Notes: a model not told the origin generated them from the letters alone. A DNA stretch of 64,000 nt from Symbiodinium natans (GCA_905221605.1 CAJNDS010002706.1:147501-211500), one strand, 5' to 3'. Positions 51,330 through 62,690 are shown, counted from the stretch's first letter. Numbers and translations are program-made.

Positions 51330-51590
51330 GCAAGCTTTGAACCATGCCGAACTTGGCGCCCGGCAGACGGCGAAGCCTATGTCGACGAGATCCAACTCTC
51401 AGAAGAATATGATGCTGATGAGGTTGGGGTCTCGTCGCCTTCAAAGTCGCGAACGAGCGATTTCAGATCGCTGTGAAGACCGTCCTCAAGAATCACACGA
51501 CCCTGCTGGAGAGGATGCTGCTAGATGAAGGCGCCTTAGCCTGCGTAATGCTGCTATACCAGCTCGTTCGCTCGCTTGAATTGGTGGGTT
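51330..51590 (+). CDS. Candidate exon(s), unknown protein
   Basis: The plus strand reads ADGEAYVDEIQLSEEYDADE in one frame (51358-51420). After a GATGAG acceptor-like site it reads, in another, LVAFKVANERFQIAVKTVLK followed by HTTLLERMLLDEGALACVML. The second part is strongly protein-like (amphipathic helices) and runs into a GGGTT repeat. Either two exons or a frameshifted remnant. No family recognised. Confidence 0.4.
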
Positions 51591-51597
51591 GGGTTAT

Positions 51598-51648
51598 CTT
51601 GGGCTGGGTTGGGTTGGGTTGGGTCGGGTTGGGTTGGGTTGGGTTGGT
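51598..51648. repeat. GGGTT pentamer array
   Basis: GGGTTGGGTTGGGTT with a few variants directly after the candidate exon. Confidence 0.9.
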
Positions 51649-51649
51649 T

Positions 51650-52830
51650 GCGTGCGCGTGCTGGGTTGGTCGTCAAGATCTACACCGATCATGTTCGGCA
51701 TGTTGCGGTCCTAAGTGCGCATGTTATAGCAGAGTAAAATATGTCAGAACATATTACAACGCTCCGCCACACAACGTATCATCGTAGATTATAACCCGTT
51801 GGCGCTACTTGAGTCCATTCATCCGTGTGAATGTTCGGATTCAAGGATGCCCGTTACTTTTCTCATGTCGCCGATTAGAGAAGGGACAAAACGACAATCC
51901 GCGTCTTCGCGTCGCCTTTCTCGCAGAATACGACGCATTATCGTGCAGCGCTATTTTGAGTCGCGGACAGGGGGTGGGTGGGTGTGGAGGAGGGGAGGGG
52001 CGGCTTGATTGAACCCCTAATCAATATTTGGAGAGCCAGCGCTAGCCAAACTGCGTCTCCACTGTGGCCGTGTTTTTTTTGGTAGCAGGATGAAGTGATG
52101 AAGGGGCTCTAGGCGAGCTGCTTCAGTGGAGCCATGTGGCATGAGTGTTGTAGATAGAACGCATGCAGAAACAATGAAACTAACTTTATTCGACATTATC
52201 AGAAGCGGTCAGAAAACATTGCTAATTTCGCCAGCGAGTCGAGTCTTGCGGCGTTTCCCTTTTTCCCTTTGCGCGCCTTCCCAGCTGGAAGAAGTCTGTG
52301 GGAAGCGGTGTTGGACTGTTGGAATTCATTCTGATGCTCTACGTGTGTGGAGCGGTTGCTCTAGGGCAACTGACGCTGCGTTCATAGTCTGTCAACCTGA
52401 CTGAGGTTTGCAGTGCACAGCTGTTTGTCAGGTGCTGTTGCTGTTGCAAGTATCCATCCGCTGCAGTGCTGTAATGTGTCTGAGTCCAAGGTCTGAAAGC
52501 GGGTCCTCCGCGTTCTGGTGGATGTTTCCGCTTCGAACTTCTGCTCGACTGGTGCAGACACGACGAGATTTCTCTGCCCCCCGGTGTGCCAATTGCAGCA
52601 GTCCTACGAGATGCGGCACGTGGGGGCCTTGATGCCTAGAAAAGAAAGATGGTGCAGTAACAAAATTCCCACTCAAATCGTGCGCTTGTGGTGTGGATCC
52701 ACGACCGAGCTCAAACCTGGACCTGCCTGATGAGCTGGCTAACAAGGGCCAATGAAGTAGGCCAGAACGCGGTCCTTTGTGGCCCCCGGCAACCCCAAAC
52801 TTCATGTATCTTTCTGCAAGCCGCGCAAGC
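51650..52830. other. No gene assigned
   Basis: Short plus-strand frames (for example RRLEKGQNDNPRLRVAFLAE near 51860-51930) hint at decayed coding sequence, but nothing can be joined. Confidence 0.3.
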
Positions 52831-52839
52831 CTGCGATGC

Positions 52840-53280
52840 AACAGTTTCGTGTCCATCAAGCCTATGTCCAGAAAACCGCCATTTTGTTACGGACAATTCT
52901 GTGTCCATCGAGCATGTGTCGAGAAAAAAATGCCATATGGAAACTCCTTTCTTGACACAGGCTCGATGGAAACGGAAATGTCCGTAACAGAACTGGGCAT
53001 AGATTTCATGGACACGGAATTGTCCGTAACAAAATTGCGTTTTTTCTAACAGCCATTTCAGGCAGTGTGACATGGTTGAAAAACTGTCCAAGATGGTGCT
53101 TGTCTTTGTGACATAAACTCGATGGACACAGAATTGTCCGTAAGAAAATGGCGCTTTCTGCTAGACATAGGCTAGATGGGCACGAATTTATCCGGAACAA
53201 CATGGCGCTTGTTGTCTGGACAAAGGCTTGATGGACACGGAATTGTCCATAGCAAGATGGCGCTTTTTCTAGACATAGGC
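52840..53280. repeat. About 64-bp repeat in inverted arrangement
   Basis: The phrase GGACACGGAATTGTCCGTAA with AAAATGGCGCTTTTTCTAGA recurs from 52970 rightwards in one orientation. Before 52920 it is present in the opposite orientation (TTACGGACAATTCTGTGTCC). Each phrase contains GGACA-CGGAAT-TGTCC. A stray copy lies at 53983-54015 beyond the telomere-like array. Confidence 0.8.
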
Positions 53281-53489
53281 TTGGGTGGGGGTTCTTTTTG
53301 AGTATTTTTTTGTTTTTTTGGGGAGTTTTTTGTTCTTCTAAGCCCTAAACCCCAAACCCTAAACCTTAAACCCTAAAATTTAAGAGCCTCCGGCTCAAGC
53401 CGCCGACCCCGCTGGAGCATAGTTGAAAGGTTTAAACGCGCTCGTCAGCTCAAAAGATGCCAAAAGTTGATTTGCTTGAGCCTCTGTGA

Positions 53490-53715
53490 AACGTTGGGGG
53501 GGGGGGTAGGGGGTAACAGGAGCTGAAGCCAGCCCAGCAATTGAAGCGCAAAACCAGAGAGAGGGGGGGTAGAGCGGGGGGTAGGGGGGGGGGGGGGTAG
53601 GGGGGGGGGGGGGGGGGGGGTGGGGGGCGTAGGGCTGTTGCGCGGGGGGTGGCCTGGCCCCCAAACTACCCCCCCCCCCCCCCCCCCCTCCCCCCCCCCG
53701 CGTTTTGGGGGGGTA
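53490..53715. repeat. G and C homopolymer tracts
   Basis: Runs of G (GGGGGGGTAGGGGGG) followed by runs of C from about 53660, so the two halves can pair. A proline-rich minus-strand frame (53395-53664) is a by-product, though its C-terminal part (FTEAQANQLLASFELTSAFK) is less simple. Confidence 0.85.
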
Positions 53716-53775
53716 AGGAGGGAAAGAGGGAGGTTTTCACCTCCTTTCCCATCCAACACGCCGCCAGGGTCGGCG

Positions 53776-53968
53776 GACCCACCCTAACACCCTAAGACCC
53801 TAAGACCCTAAAACCCTAAACCTAAAACCCTAAAGCCCTAAAACCCTAAAGCCCTAAAGCCCTAAAGCCCTAAAACCCTAAAACCCTAAAACCCTAAAAC
53901 CCTAAAACCCTAAAACCCTAAAACCCTAAAACCCTAAAACCCTAAAACCCTAAAGCCCTAAAACCCTA
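53776..53968. repeat. CCCTAAAA (telomere-like octamer) array
   Basis: About 24 near-perfect copies of CCCTAAAA with some CCCTAAA, CCCTAAG and CCCTAAAG variants. Internal to the window, not at an end. Confidence 0.95.
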
Positions 53969-54149
53969 AACCCTAAACATACGGCACGGAATTGTCCGTC
54001 ACAAAATGGCGCCTTTTTTCTTGGCGTAACTGGGAAAACGCAATTAAAATGGTTGACATGGTTGAAATGGAAACTCCTGTGGGCATTTTCGGCTTCAGGT
54101 CGGGCGGAACGAGATTAGGATTCAGTTTCGAATTCAGGCTGTAGGCGTT

Positions 54150-54170
54150 TAGGTGTCAGGGGGGGGGGGG
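54150..54170. repeat. G run
   Basis: A run of about a dozen G at 54159-54171 within otherwise unassigned sequence (54020-54700). Confidence 0.7.
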
Positions 54171-54696
54171 GTGAAGGGCAGGGGAAACGTTGGGACGGGG
54201 GGTTTTGGGCGCCAAATTTCGGCTTCAGGGTGCATTTTAGGCTTCCGGCCCGGAGGGCCCGAGTTTAGGTAGGCTTCAGCGCCGAAATCTAGGCTACAGT
54301 GACATTTAGCTTTCACCTTCTGGACAGTGCGGAAATCAGGCACCGATTTCGAGCTTCGGGTCCGAAAAGGAAACCCACTTCCCGGGTCTCTGCATCAATC
54401 AGCGATTGTGTGGCTACATGTACATCATGAAGTTATTTTGCGCATGCACTGCAACGACCTTTTTGCTACAGCAAACACAACCAGTGGGTTGCAAACTCAT
54501 TTTTTCTTCGTGTTTCTGCCCGGACTGCAAGTACAGGCAAGCTAGCCCAGGCTTCAATATCAGGACTTGTCCAGTTTTTTCGGATTTGCTGTTCTTGCGG
54601 GAGCACTTGCTGTTTTTACATGTTCTCGCTTACGTCCTGTGCGCATTCCGCGGTCTCTGCCCGCATTACAGGTTTGGAATGGATTCGTATATATCG

Positions 54697-54733
54697 ATAT
54701 ACATATATGCATATATATATATATATATGTGTG
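54697..54733. repeat. TA microsatellite
   Basis: ATATATCGATATACATATAT followed by (TA)n. Confidence 0.85.
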
Positions 54734-54739
54734 TAAATG

Positions 54740-56650
54740 CACGGCTCCCACCCCCCCCCCCATTTGCCAACACAATGCTAGCATTCGTGTGGTTCAAAAT
54801 GCACTTCTGTTTCATGTCTTAGCGTTTTCTTTACAAAGCTAAAGGGAGCAAGACGTGCAAGGATCTCGGATGGCCGGCAGCCACTGCTTGCTCAACAAGC
54901 GCCTGCATATGGAACCCTGTAGCAGAGCAAAAAAATGCAGGGGTACTGGGTGTTGCCATTGGCATGCTTTCATACATCCTTCGGCCTTTGAACATCTGCG
55001 TGGTGGGTCGGAGGCGCTTTTCACACACTCAGACACTGGCACTGGGCATCAAAAGTTGGAATTCATGGCTTCGTTTTGTGGAGTGCGTGTGAGGACAAGA
55101 TGGTGTGAGCCGTGTAAAGACGTCTTGCAGCATCGCTGATTCGAGCATGTTTTCTTGTCAACAATGCTTGCCGCCGCCAGTTGGCTGCTTCCCGTCAGGT
55201 AGGTGCGAGTGCAAGATACGCGCAATGACACTTTCGTGATGAAAAGCCCGGAAGTGTGTTTTGCGCTCTAAAGGTGTTTCGTAGTGCAAACTTAACGACT
55301 TGTAGCTTTCACGCAATGCCGAGCTTTGTGCCAGTGTTGGATCCGGAGAAGGCCCTTGCCCCAATTGCATTATTCCGGAGATGGTTGCTTGCTTTCATGG
55401 CAGGCGAGGTTCGAGCAAGATGAAGAATCGCTTCGCAAGCACCGTCAGTTTGACACGCCGTTCGCGTTGCTTCCGAAGGCGTGATGTGTGTGTTTTGCTC
55501 ATTCTTTTGGTTGTCAAGTTGTTGCCTGTGCAGGATTTGAATAACCCGAAAGAGAAGAAGGGCGATTTGAATCCGCGTCGAGCTGAGGTTGAGCTCAAAC
55601 ATGTGTTGTGCATGGATTGTTGTTGCACATATCGAATGCGCTTGCTGTTGTATATATATATATATACATATGTGTGTGTGTGTGTGCATGGGTGTCTGCT
55701 TGTCTGTGTGTTTGCGTGTCCGTGTCTCTGTGTCGTTTGTGTCTCTGTGTCGTTGTGTGTGTGTGTAGGGCAAATGCACCCAGGATTGCCAGACGGTCAG
55801 AAGAGCTGTACCAGGACGAAAATAAGCCAGGCTCTTACGCTCGGTTTCTTGCGTGCAAAGGACCATCAACAGCATGGAATCAAACATGGTTGCGAAGGTT
55901 GTTTTAGTGGGACGCCATGGATGGTTCAAATTGGTAGGTGCAGCAAATTGCATGCTGTAGAACTTGTTTTGTTGGTGAGGCTTTGGAAGAAGAAGCGTGA
56001 GGTTTTCGACAAGCAGCAAACTTGGGGCCTGCATTGCTTGTTCGTGCTGGGGTGTGCATCTCCAAGCCTGATCTGCGGTGGGGCTCCTCTGTTCTTTTCA
56101 TCGTTTCTCTAGCGCCAGGAAAAGAAACAGGTGTTTGGTCGAATCCAGAGCAGACCCGTGACGAAGACAGTTCGGCCCTCTGAAGCTGATTTTTGGCCAA
56201 GCTGTTTCGTATTGATATGTTGGCTCCTGCATACTGTGGTGGACTGAGAACGAAAGTACAAGCCCGGCGAAGTGTTTTGGGGTGCCAAAGGCACTTTCGG
56301 TGGAAAACAGGAGGCCAGAGAGTGATTGGGGCCAACTTGGTGCATATGATCTGCATGTTGGACAATTCGCACTTCACACGCCTTTGTCCTGCAGAAGTCG
56401 AGGGCCTGAGCAGCACCGACCAAGGGCCCCCAATGCGTTTTTGCTTTGTTCATGCAATGGTACTAGCCGCAGTATCTGTTTGTTGAGGTTTGCTTTGTTG
56501 AAAGATACGATAGCAGCAATAACAATAGACCACCTTGCGTTGTGTTTCTTCATCAGCCTTCTGCGGAATCATCAGAAGTGCTTAAGAAAACAGATTTGCC
56601 AAGATGCTTTTGCGAACTGAAGCTTTGCCAGGACAGCGGGCTCCTTACTC
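54740..56650. other. No gene assigned; TG-rich microsatellite inside
   Basis: Plus-strand T/G-rich sequence with a TA run at 55651-55667 and TGTGTG-rich stretch at 55670-55770. Weak plus-strand frames occur, but I could not support an exon. Confidence 0.35.
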
Positions 56651-56656
56651 TACAGC

Positions 56657-56929
56657 GTGGCGAAGTGGACCAGGCACAGCCAAACGGAACGGCGACATAC
56701 GAAACGTGCTCCAGCTACAATGGGATGCGAGCACATGCGAGACATGTCTCAGCCACAGCCACTGCTGTTCCAGTCCTTGGAGCTGAATGAGAAGGGCCTG
56801 TGGGTCCGCAAGAAAAAGGCCACCGAGGAGCGCCTATTGAGTGCCCCTTGTGCTTTCTCACACAAGTTTCGGAACAAAATACCACATGTTCCGTTCGCCA
56901 CTGTCGGAGGAAGGCCCCGGTCTCTCTGA
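56657..56929 (+). CDS. Candidate 5' exon of the phosphatase gene
   Basis: The plus strand reads LELNEKGLWVRKKKATEERL then a Cys/His-containing stretch (LSAPCAFSHKFRNKIPHVPF). It is basic, folded-looking, and on the same strand as the phosphatase exons. Its 5' border is likely near 56775 (GTTCCAG acceptor) rather than 56657. Confidence 0.4.
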   Translation: MAKWTRHSQTERRHTKRAPATMGCEHMRDMSQPQPLLFQSLELNEKGLWVRKKKATEERLLSAPCAFSHKFRNKIPHVPFATVGGRPRSL

Positions 56930-57074
56930 GAGTGCCAAGCAGCTTCTGAAGGCGCCGAAGAACGGCGAGGCAAGAGCGTCAAGTAGCTTCAAGAGCCTCC
57001 AGTAGCTTCCGAGAGGGCGGGAAATATGGCGGGAAAGATCGGAGACGTAAGTGAACGGTGTCCCCGTGCAGGAC

Positions 57075-57300
57075 CCACGTTTGGAGGCTGCGAAGCCGCG
57101 AGGCCGTGGTACTGCAGATGCATCGGAAAAGGCCTTGGAGGCAACGATCTTTGACTTGCAGCATCTTGCTAACTTCAATCTTCTACTGATACGGCCGCAT
57201 GGTTTAGCAGTGTTTTGTCGTCTGTGAGGCCCTGCAGGAGCGCCGGCGATTGGAGCGCAAAGTCGCTGATGAGTGCCGTCCCTGGCTGCACTTGTCGGTT
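57075..57300 (+). CDS. Two candidate exons of the phosphatase gene
   Basis: After CCCCGTGCAG the plus strand reads DPRLEAAKPRGRGTADASEK then ALEATIFDLQHLANFN (to about 57190). After GCCCTGCAG (57238) it reads ERRRLERKVADECRPWLHLS with a GTTTGA donor-like end. Both have clean acceptors and protein-like frames. They would supply an N-terminal helical region ahead of the phosphatase domain. Confidence 0.45.
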
Positions 57301-57375
57301 TGACTCCTTGGCACTTTGCTTGGAAAAGGCGATTCGTGCTGCCTATGCCTGTGGCTCTTTCGCCACCTCACAGTC

Positions 57376-57925
57376 ACAGGAAGCTTCTATCAAGGACCAA
57401 CAGTCAACCGCATACGTCAGCAGCGTTCTAAGCATTTCAGAACCGTTTCGTGCACGGTTTTATTCGTGCGCCATGAGCACAGCCGGCACGGCCGGCACGG
57501 CTGGCACAGCCCTCAGAGGGCCCCCCGTGGGCTCTGTCCAGGCTGTCCCTCGCACCTCGAGCCGCGGCCGCAGTGGCAGTGGCCGCAATGGCCTCAGTGG
57601 CTGCCGTGTGGACATTCGGAGCACAGCGGCTGCAGTTGGCCGTGCCATGGTCGGGGCTCGGACCCCTAGCAAAGGGCGAGACGGAGCTCTTTGGACCAAA
57701 GCGTGTTCTGGCGACAGCTTGGAGGACCTCCTGAGTGAAAAGGCACCTTTGCCATGTCATCTGTCAGTGACTACTCTCAAGGGTTCCATATTTCCCGACT
57801 CCTCTGAAGTCCCTGTGAGGCCGTGCCAAGCAAGCCCAAGCTGAATGGCTACTCTGCAGCCCAGACGGCCAGTCGCGGCTTGGACTTCGATGAGGAGGCA
57901 CAGATGCTCCCTGCTCGTTGTAGTT
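57376..57925 (+). CDS. Candidate linker exons of the phosphatase gene
   Basis: A long plus-strand frame (to 57844) includes an AGTAGTA-rich low-complexity part and then SGDSLEDLLSEKAPLPCHLS. After an acceptor near 57809 another frame reads KPKLNGYSAAQTASRGLDFD then EEAQMLP before a GTAGTT donor-like site at 57926. These look like a disordered linker leading to the catalytic domain. Confidence 0.4.
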
Positions 57926-57970
57926 GCCTTATCTTGCCTTGGGTTTGGAAGTGATTTTGCCACTTGCAAG

Positions 57971-58336
57971 ACTTGCAAGGAGAAGTATTGGAGTCTTGTG
58001 CATCTTGTGAGGCCAAAAAACTCTGGGCTCGCCTCAACTTGGATCCGTCAGTTATCTCAAGTGGACCCTACAATGCAATGGATGCGCTGTGGCAGCATCC
58101 CGAAACGCGAGCTGTCTTCTATGTCGGCAACCAGACTGCGGCTTCAAACCTTTCCTTACTTCACAAGAACGGTGTGACACATGTTGTCAATTGCACGGAC
58201 AACATGCCGAACTACCATGAAAACACCCCGAGCAGCTTCATCAAGTACTACAGATTCGACATCTCCAGCTTCCATCGGCTGGTCAAGACGGATGCCGACG
58301 CAGCACGCTTTGTTCAGCCGATGCTGGATTGGGTTA
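57971..58336 (+). CDS. Dual-specificity phosphatase, first catalytic exon
   Basis: Family role: dual-specificity phosphatases remove phosphate from Tyr and Ser/Thr, often on MAP kinases. The plus strand reads VISSGPYNAMDALWQHPETR, AVFYVGNQTAASNLSLLHKN, GVTHVVNCTDNMPN and YYRFDISSF, which is the canonical DSP opening (a surface strand with G.QTAA, then GVTHVVNC, then the region carrying the general-acid Asp). The exon ends at DWV with an A before GTGCCTAAG at 58337; the next exon completes the codon as Ser, giving a smooth DWVSAALASGK. The duplicated ACTTGCAAG at its 5' end makes the exact acceptor uncertain. Confidence 0.85.
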
Positions 58337-58467
58337 GTGCCTAAGCTGAAATGTCAAGACAGAGAATGTCTGCACGTCGTTGCATTGCAGTACACCATAC
58401 TACAACTACACCGTATCACTTCTTGTTGTGTGTGTTGGCCATCGGGCCCATGATGGCCAACGTGCAG

Positions 58468-58546
58468 GCGCCGCCCTGGCCAGCGGAAAGAATGTGATGG
58501 TCCACTGTCTGGCTGGTGCACATCGCGCGGGCACCACCGGTGACCT
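58468..58546 (+). CDS. Dual-specificity phosphatase, active-site exon
   Basis: After ACGTGCAG the frame reads AALASGKNVMVHCLAGAHRA then GTTG. HCLAGAHRAG is the HCxxGxxR catalytic loop, with the nucleophile Cys codon at 58506 and the phosphate-binding Arg at 58524, so the enzyme should be active. The exon ends at a strong GTAAGG donor (58547). Confidence 0.85.
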
Positions 58547-58928
58547 GTAAGGAAAGTTGTATGCAAGCATGTGAAGCGGGTACGTAGCAGCTGCAATGGA
58601 GCTGAGCTGAATCCAGGGAATTCAAGAGATTTCAAGAGTCGGCCCACTGTGTCTTTTCCCATTCTGAGGCTGCATTTGCTTGATGCACTTTGCGGGGCTC
58701 AGCGCCAAAGAAGCAGTTCCTGCTGCAGCATCGCTGATGTGATGGTTGAGGGTTGACGCAGTTTGACATCTGGTTTGCTACATTACATGTGCATGGCTGC
58801 GCACCCCATGTAAGGCAAAGCGCTGTCGCCCGATCATAGACCCCATTGGTGATTTTCCAGCTACCAAGCTCCATTTTGTTTCATGTGCTTGTCAGCACTT
58901 TTTTTGTGAATGTGTCCTGTCCCTGCAG

Positions 58929-59008
58929 CGGCATAAGTGGCATGTGCGTGACATTCAAGGAACTGCTGGCCAAGCTGGAGCGTAGCTGGAGACGGTCTGA
59001 AGCTGCAG
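58929..59008 (+). CDS. Dual-specificity phosphatase, following exon
   Basis: The CCCTGCAG acceptor joins in frame with the active-site exon (CT plus C) to read GISGMCVTFKELLAKLERSW then RRSEAAG, ending at GCAG|GTTTGA. A helix after the P-loop is expected at this point of the DSP fold. Confidence 0.55.
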
Positions 59009-61386
59009 GTTTGAGAGCCTGATGGTTTGTCCGTTTTTGCGTGGCCATTGGGCACGCTGCATACTCTGGACACTGCATGATATTGGCCCCAAGCTTTAGC
59101 TGAAGCTGGTGGTTCCAAATGACGCTTTCTTGCGAGTATCGCATCATGTCGGAATGTCGGAGAATGTCAGTTTTTGTACAGGGAACAAATGTGTCGTGGT
59201 TTGCGTAGCAGCGTAGCAGGAGCATCGAAGTCCGGGCCAATGTGCTGTAGCAGTCTTCAAGTTGACAGGTTCAGGAGTCTGGCAGCCACTTGATGCATGA
59301 TCCAGGAGCGGCATAGTTCACCTGGATGTAGAGGTTAGAGCTTCGAAGAGCGAATAGTTTGCATCATCTGCTCCCGACCCTGCAAGCTGGGAGTTTTGCC
59401 TGCCAAACCTTTGCTGAACTCTTTGACCAGGATGCATGTGCGCAAAAACATGTGGGGCCTGTCATGAGCAGTGCTTGCCAGGTGAAGGTATCTAACAGGG
59501 CTGTCTACGCCCAAAGCAGACAAGGACTTAGTCAGGGTTCTATGTCGAAATCGAAGGCACATTTGGGCATCTTGTTTTCTGCATCTTCTGATCCAGAGAA
59601 GGAAGAAGGGGAATGTCCGAGTGACCGTGTTGTTTTGGTTGTTCTTTTTTGTGGGATTGTCGGGTTTATGGGCTTCACGGGGTTAGAAGCAAGAGCGTAG
59701 CAACCCTAGCGTGAAAGACCTCAAGTAGAAAGACTCGCGGGCTTCTGAATGGTGTCATTTGTTTTTCTGACTCGGCCGGTTTCTGGGTTGGAGGGTGCTG
59801 TTTTCTGACTTTGTCTTCCCTGTTTTCTTCCAGGCTGTCTTTTGAAACGATTTCTCTCACCTTGCAGCCCGAAATTGAAGATTTGCCCATTTCACCACGA
59901 AAGCCGTCACTAGCCGCACACTACACACTAGCCTCAGGCTCGGCATGACCAACACGGGCAAGAAGCCTGGAAACACCGGGCCTGTGACGACACTGAACAA
60001 CAGCTCCCAGCAGTGTCGGCGGCAACCTCAGATTTTGCTCGAGACCCGCAGTGGCCATGCTAAGCGATTGAGCATGCTGAGCATGCTTATCATTTCAGAT
60101 TTGTCTTCTACTCAGGCCAAGCAAGAGACATGCCGGCATGAAGAGATGGCAGGCAACAGCTGACTCAAAGTACTAAAAACACACGTCGAGAGGATTGCGC
60201 CCGACACGTACTTTGCAGGGGCTTTCCCATGCATAGAAATTTGAAGTCAAGAATATGGTTCAAGCAGTTCGTGCGATGTTCCCAACCAAGCCTGATGCCC
60301 CCAGTCCGACTTCGGAGCGTGGGAGTTAGAAAATGGATGTGGAGCTCGGCGATACAGTCAGTTCTCCTGGGCAGATCCAGAAGCAAGGCTTCGCAGACGC
60401 TCTCGAGCGGTGGCCTGTGAAACATGGCAAATTCGAGTCGCGCTCTCGCCTCGGCGCCGTGCACATTTTGTGATGCTTGCGGTTGGAAGCCGTGCTCTCC
60501 GTCGGGTCCCGTGCACTGTTTGAGGCTTGCATCGCTCCGCGTCCTGAAAACATGGCAGGCATGGATTCCTGCGTTTTGGGCCGCTCCCGCCTGGGCGCCG
60601 TGCGCATCGACGTCTCCATCCTCGTAACTGTAGTCGCTTTTGGACGTGTGGCGGGTTCGCGACTTGCGAGACTGTCGTCGCTTTTGGCCGTCTGGGTTCG
60701 TCAAACGCGAAACTGTCGTCGCAAAAGGAACTTTAGACATCCGAAGCTCTCGTGGCTCGAAAGTAGACTCTTGTAGTACAAATGTAGTACGGGGAACGTC
60801 CGGAGGTCCTGTGGCTCGAAAGTCAGCTTTTGCAGTACAAAGGTAGTACGCGGAGGGCGTTTGGAACCCGAGTGGCTCCAAAGTCGACTCTTGTAGTGCA
60901 ACCCAATAGTAATGTGAGGATGTTTTGAGCACCAATGGCTCCAAGTCGCGTTTGCGCGTCTCCACGAAGCGTAGTCGTTGATATTTGAAACTCTTGGTAT
61001 GCGTTTGGAGTTCTCTTGAGGGATGTTCTTCGAGTGCCAATGGAACGTTGTCGGAGTGCTGGAGTGCTTTTGGCGTATGTTGCGAGGACCCTTGGAATGC
61101 TCTTGCATTGCCACATAGTCTTTCAGTGTTTGGGGTCTACACTGGCACTAGTTTTCTTCAATAGGCAAACCATGGCAAACTTCTTCTCACTGTGCTGTTT
61201 AGTAGGAAAAACCTGTATTTGCTATGTATCTATTTCCTCTGCATGTTTGTTGGCAACCCTAGCAGCCCTAGACCCCAAAACAGGTTCTGATTCCTTTGGC
61301 AACAGAAGGTCCACATTTGTGTCCTGTCTAACTGCTCGGGAGATGTTTACAAGTGTAATACATTCCTATTGGGTCTCTCTGTGCAG
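59009..61386. other. Intron-like sequence with a possible small exon
   Basis: No long frame of quality. A small plus-strand exon candidate at 59868-59935 follows CCTTGCAG and reads PEIEDLPISPRKPSLAAHYT. The long minus-strand frame at 60165-61040 is explained by tandem repeats and is not called. Confidence 0.35.
60420..60960. repeat. Short tandem repeats
   Basis: Two kinds: an imperfect pair of about 150 bases around CGCCTCGGCGCCGTGCRCAT at 60420-60620, and four copies of about 65 bases built from GTGGCTCGAAAGT and CTTGTAGTACAAAGGTAGTA at 60750-60950. Confidence 0.75.
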
Positions 61387-61470
61387 GGTGTGCAACGAAC
61401 AGATGAAGAGGCCAAGGAGATTGTGGAAAAGGCGCGTGCAGAGGACACATCGCCAAAACCGAACCACCTC
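61387..61470 (+). CDS. Candidate exon, helical
   Basis: A pyrimidine tract and CTGTGCAG precede GVQRTDEEAKEIVEKARAED, a charged helix, then a proline/asparagine-rich end. It may belong to the phosphatase gene or to a following gene. Confidence 0.45.
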
Positions 61471-61550
61471 AACCGCCCAAACCCACCCTGATCCCACCCT
61501 GCACTCTGGTCCACAAGTACGCGCTTGTCTGTGGATGGAGCTGCCTACAG

Positions 61551-61614
61551 GCTTTGGGCTCCTGCGCGGTGGGTGCTGCTGCTCAGACGGTGCAGAAGTG
61601 CAGAGACGATTCTA
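61551..61614 (+). CDS. Candidate small exon
   Basis: After GCCTACAG the frame reads ALGSCAVGAAAQTVQKCRDD and ends at a GTGTGA donor-like site. A further possible exon starts after TTTCAG at 61672. Confidence 0.4.
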
Positions 61615-62121
61615 CAGTGTGAAGCTGCGTGACACGCTGAATCAACTTGAGAATACTTTTGTGGATATTTCAGGGCCCGGTGCGCCCTCTGAGGTGGGGC
61701 ATCATCAGCTCCGGTTCGGATGGAGCCTTCCACCACAGCTAAGAGGAACCGAAGCCCATCTCCCGTTGTCGTCCAGCGCTTAGCTTTGAGTACTCAGATG
61801 GTATTGCCGCTCTTTGCTGACAGGGGTGGCAAGACATGCCGGTCGGAACTTGACACAGTAGCTCAACCCTCTGTTCAAAGTCTATCAAATCATGATCCAC
61901 AAACCCCTACGACCCTAAACCCCTCATGACCATATCACCACCATATCACCTAGGCTCCCAGCAGCCCCTCGGATGCTGAGCCTGACGGTGCGCCGGCCTT
62001 TCGCGTCGCAAAGCTTTGGGCTCTGGTGCACCTCAGAACCTCAGTACATTGGAACTCTAATCTACTAGGACATTCCATTCCAGACTCCAGTCTACATTCC
62101 AGTCTACATTCCAATCCTCAG

Positions 62122-62286
62122 AAGCTGTGCAGAGAGGCAAATTTGAAGCCGCCTGGATGGACTCGGGCGATGAGCGTGAGGCCGCCAAGCTGAACGAAAA
62201 GCCCTCAGGACACCTCCTCTCAAAGCCCACAAGCGCCTCTCATCAAGCCATGCTTAGGGAACATCTTGGAATTGTAGTTTCGTAAA
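62122..62286 (+). CDS. Terminal exon with stop codon
   Basis: The CCTCAG acceptor is followed by EAVQRGKFEAAWMDSGDERE then AAKLNEKPSGHLLSKPTSAS and a short end before TAA at 62284-62286. It is a clean, acidic-basic balanced frame and the best-supported exon right of the phosphatase. It is probably the 3' end of the plus-strand gene that includes the 61.4-61.6 kb exons. Confidence 0.55.
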
Positions 62287-62289
62287 TGC

Positions 62290-62690
62290 AGACCAAGCGC
62301 CATAGCTTGGAGTTTGCTGTTGAGAAGGCTCTTTCCGTTTCTAAGACCGTCTGACTTCTCGTCTTTACAGACATTCTGCCATCAGTACGGGACAGCGGCC
62401 GTTTTGTCACTTGAATCGAACCGCGCTTGCCTTGGAGGAGGTGACGTCGTGGTCGATTTCTTCTGACCTTGAGAAGCGAGGGCGAGTGACGGCTAGTGGG
62501 TGCCCCGGCTGTGTCCGGTCGAACTTGCTGCCAAGCTGGGTCAGGTGTGACCCCAATGCTGTGCTTGGCCCTGAGAGACGCGCGCCTCCCACCGAAAAAT
62601 GCATCACATGCAGAGGACAAGCGAAGCGCATGTGGAGGACAGCTGGACCCTATGTTGCATGCGAGAACCATTCACAAGCAGCATCAAGTA
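62290..62690. other. No gene seen
   Basis: Short antisense frames only; ends in CCCTAAACCCTAAAC at 62692-62706. Confidence 0.4.

Noticed and set aside
60165-61040. 291-codon minus-strand ORF
   Set aside because: Kept open by tandem repeats at 60.4-60.95 kb; no domain and no consistent protein character.
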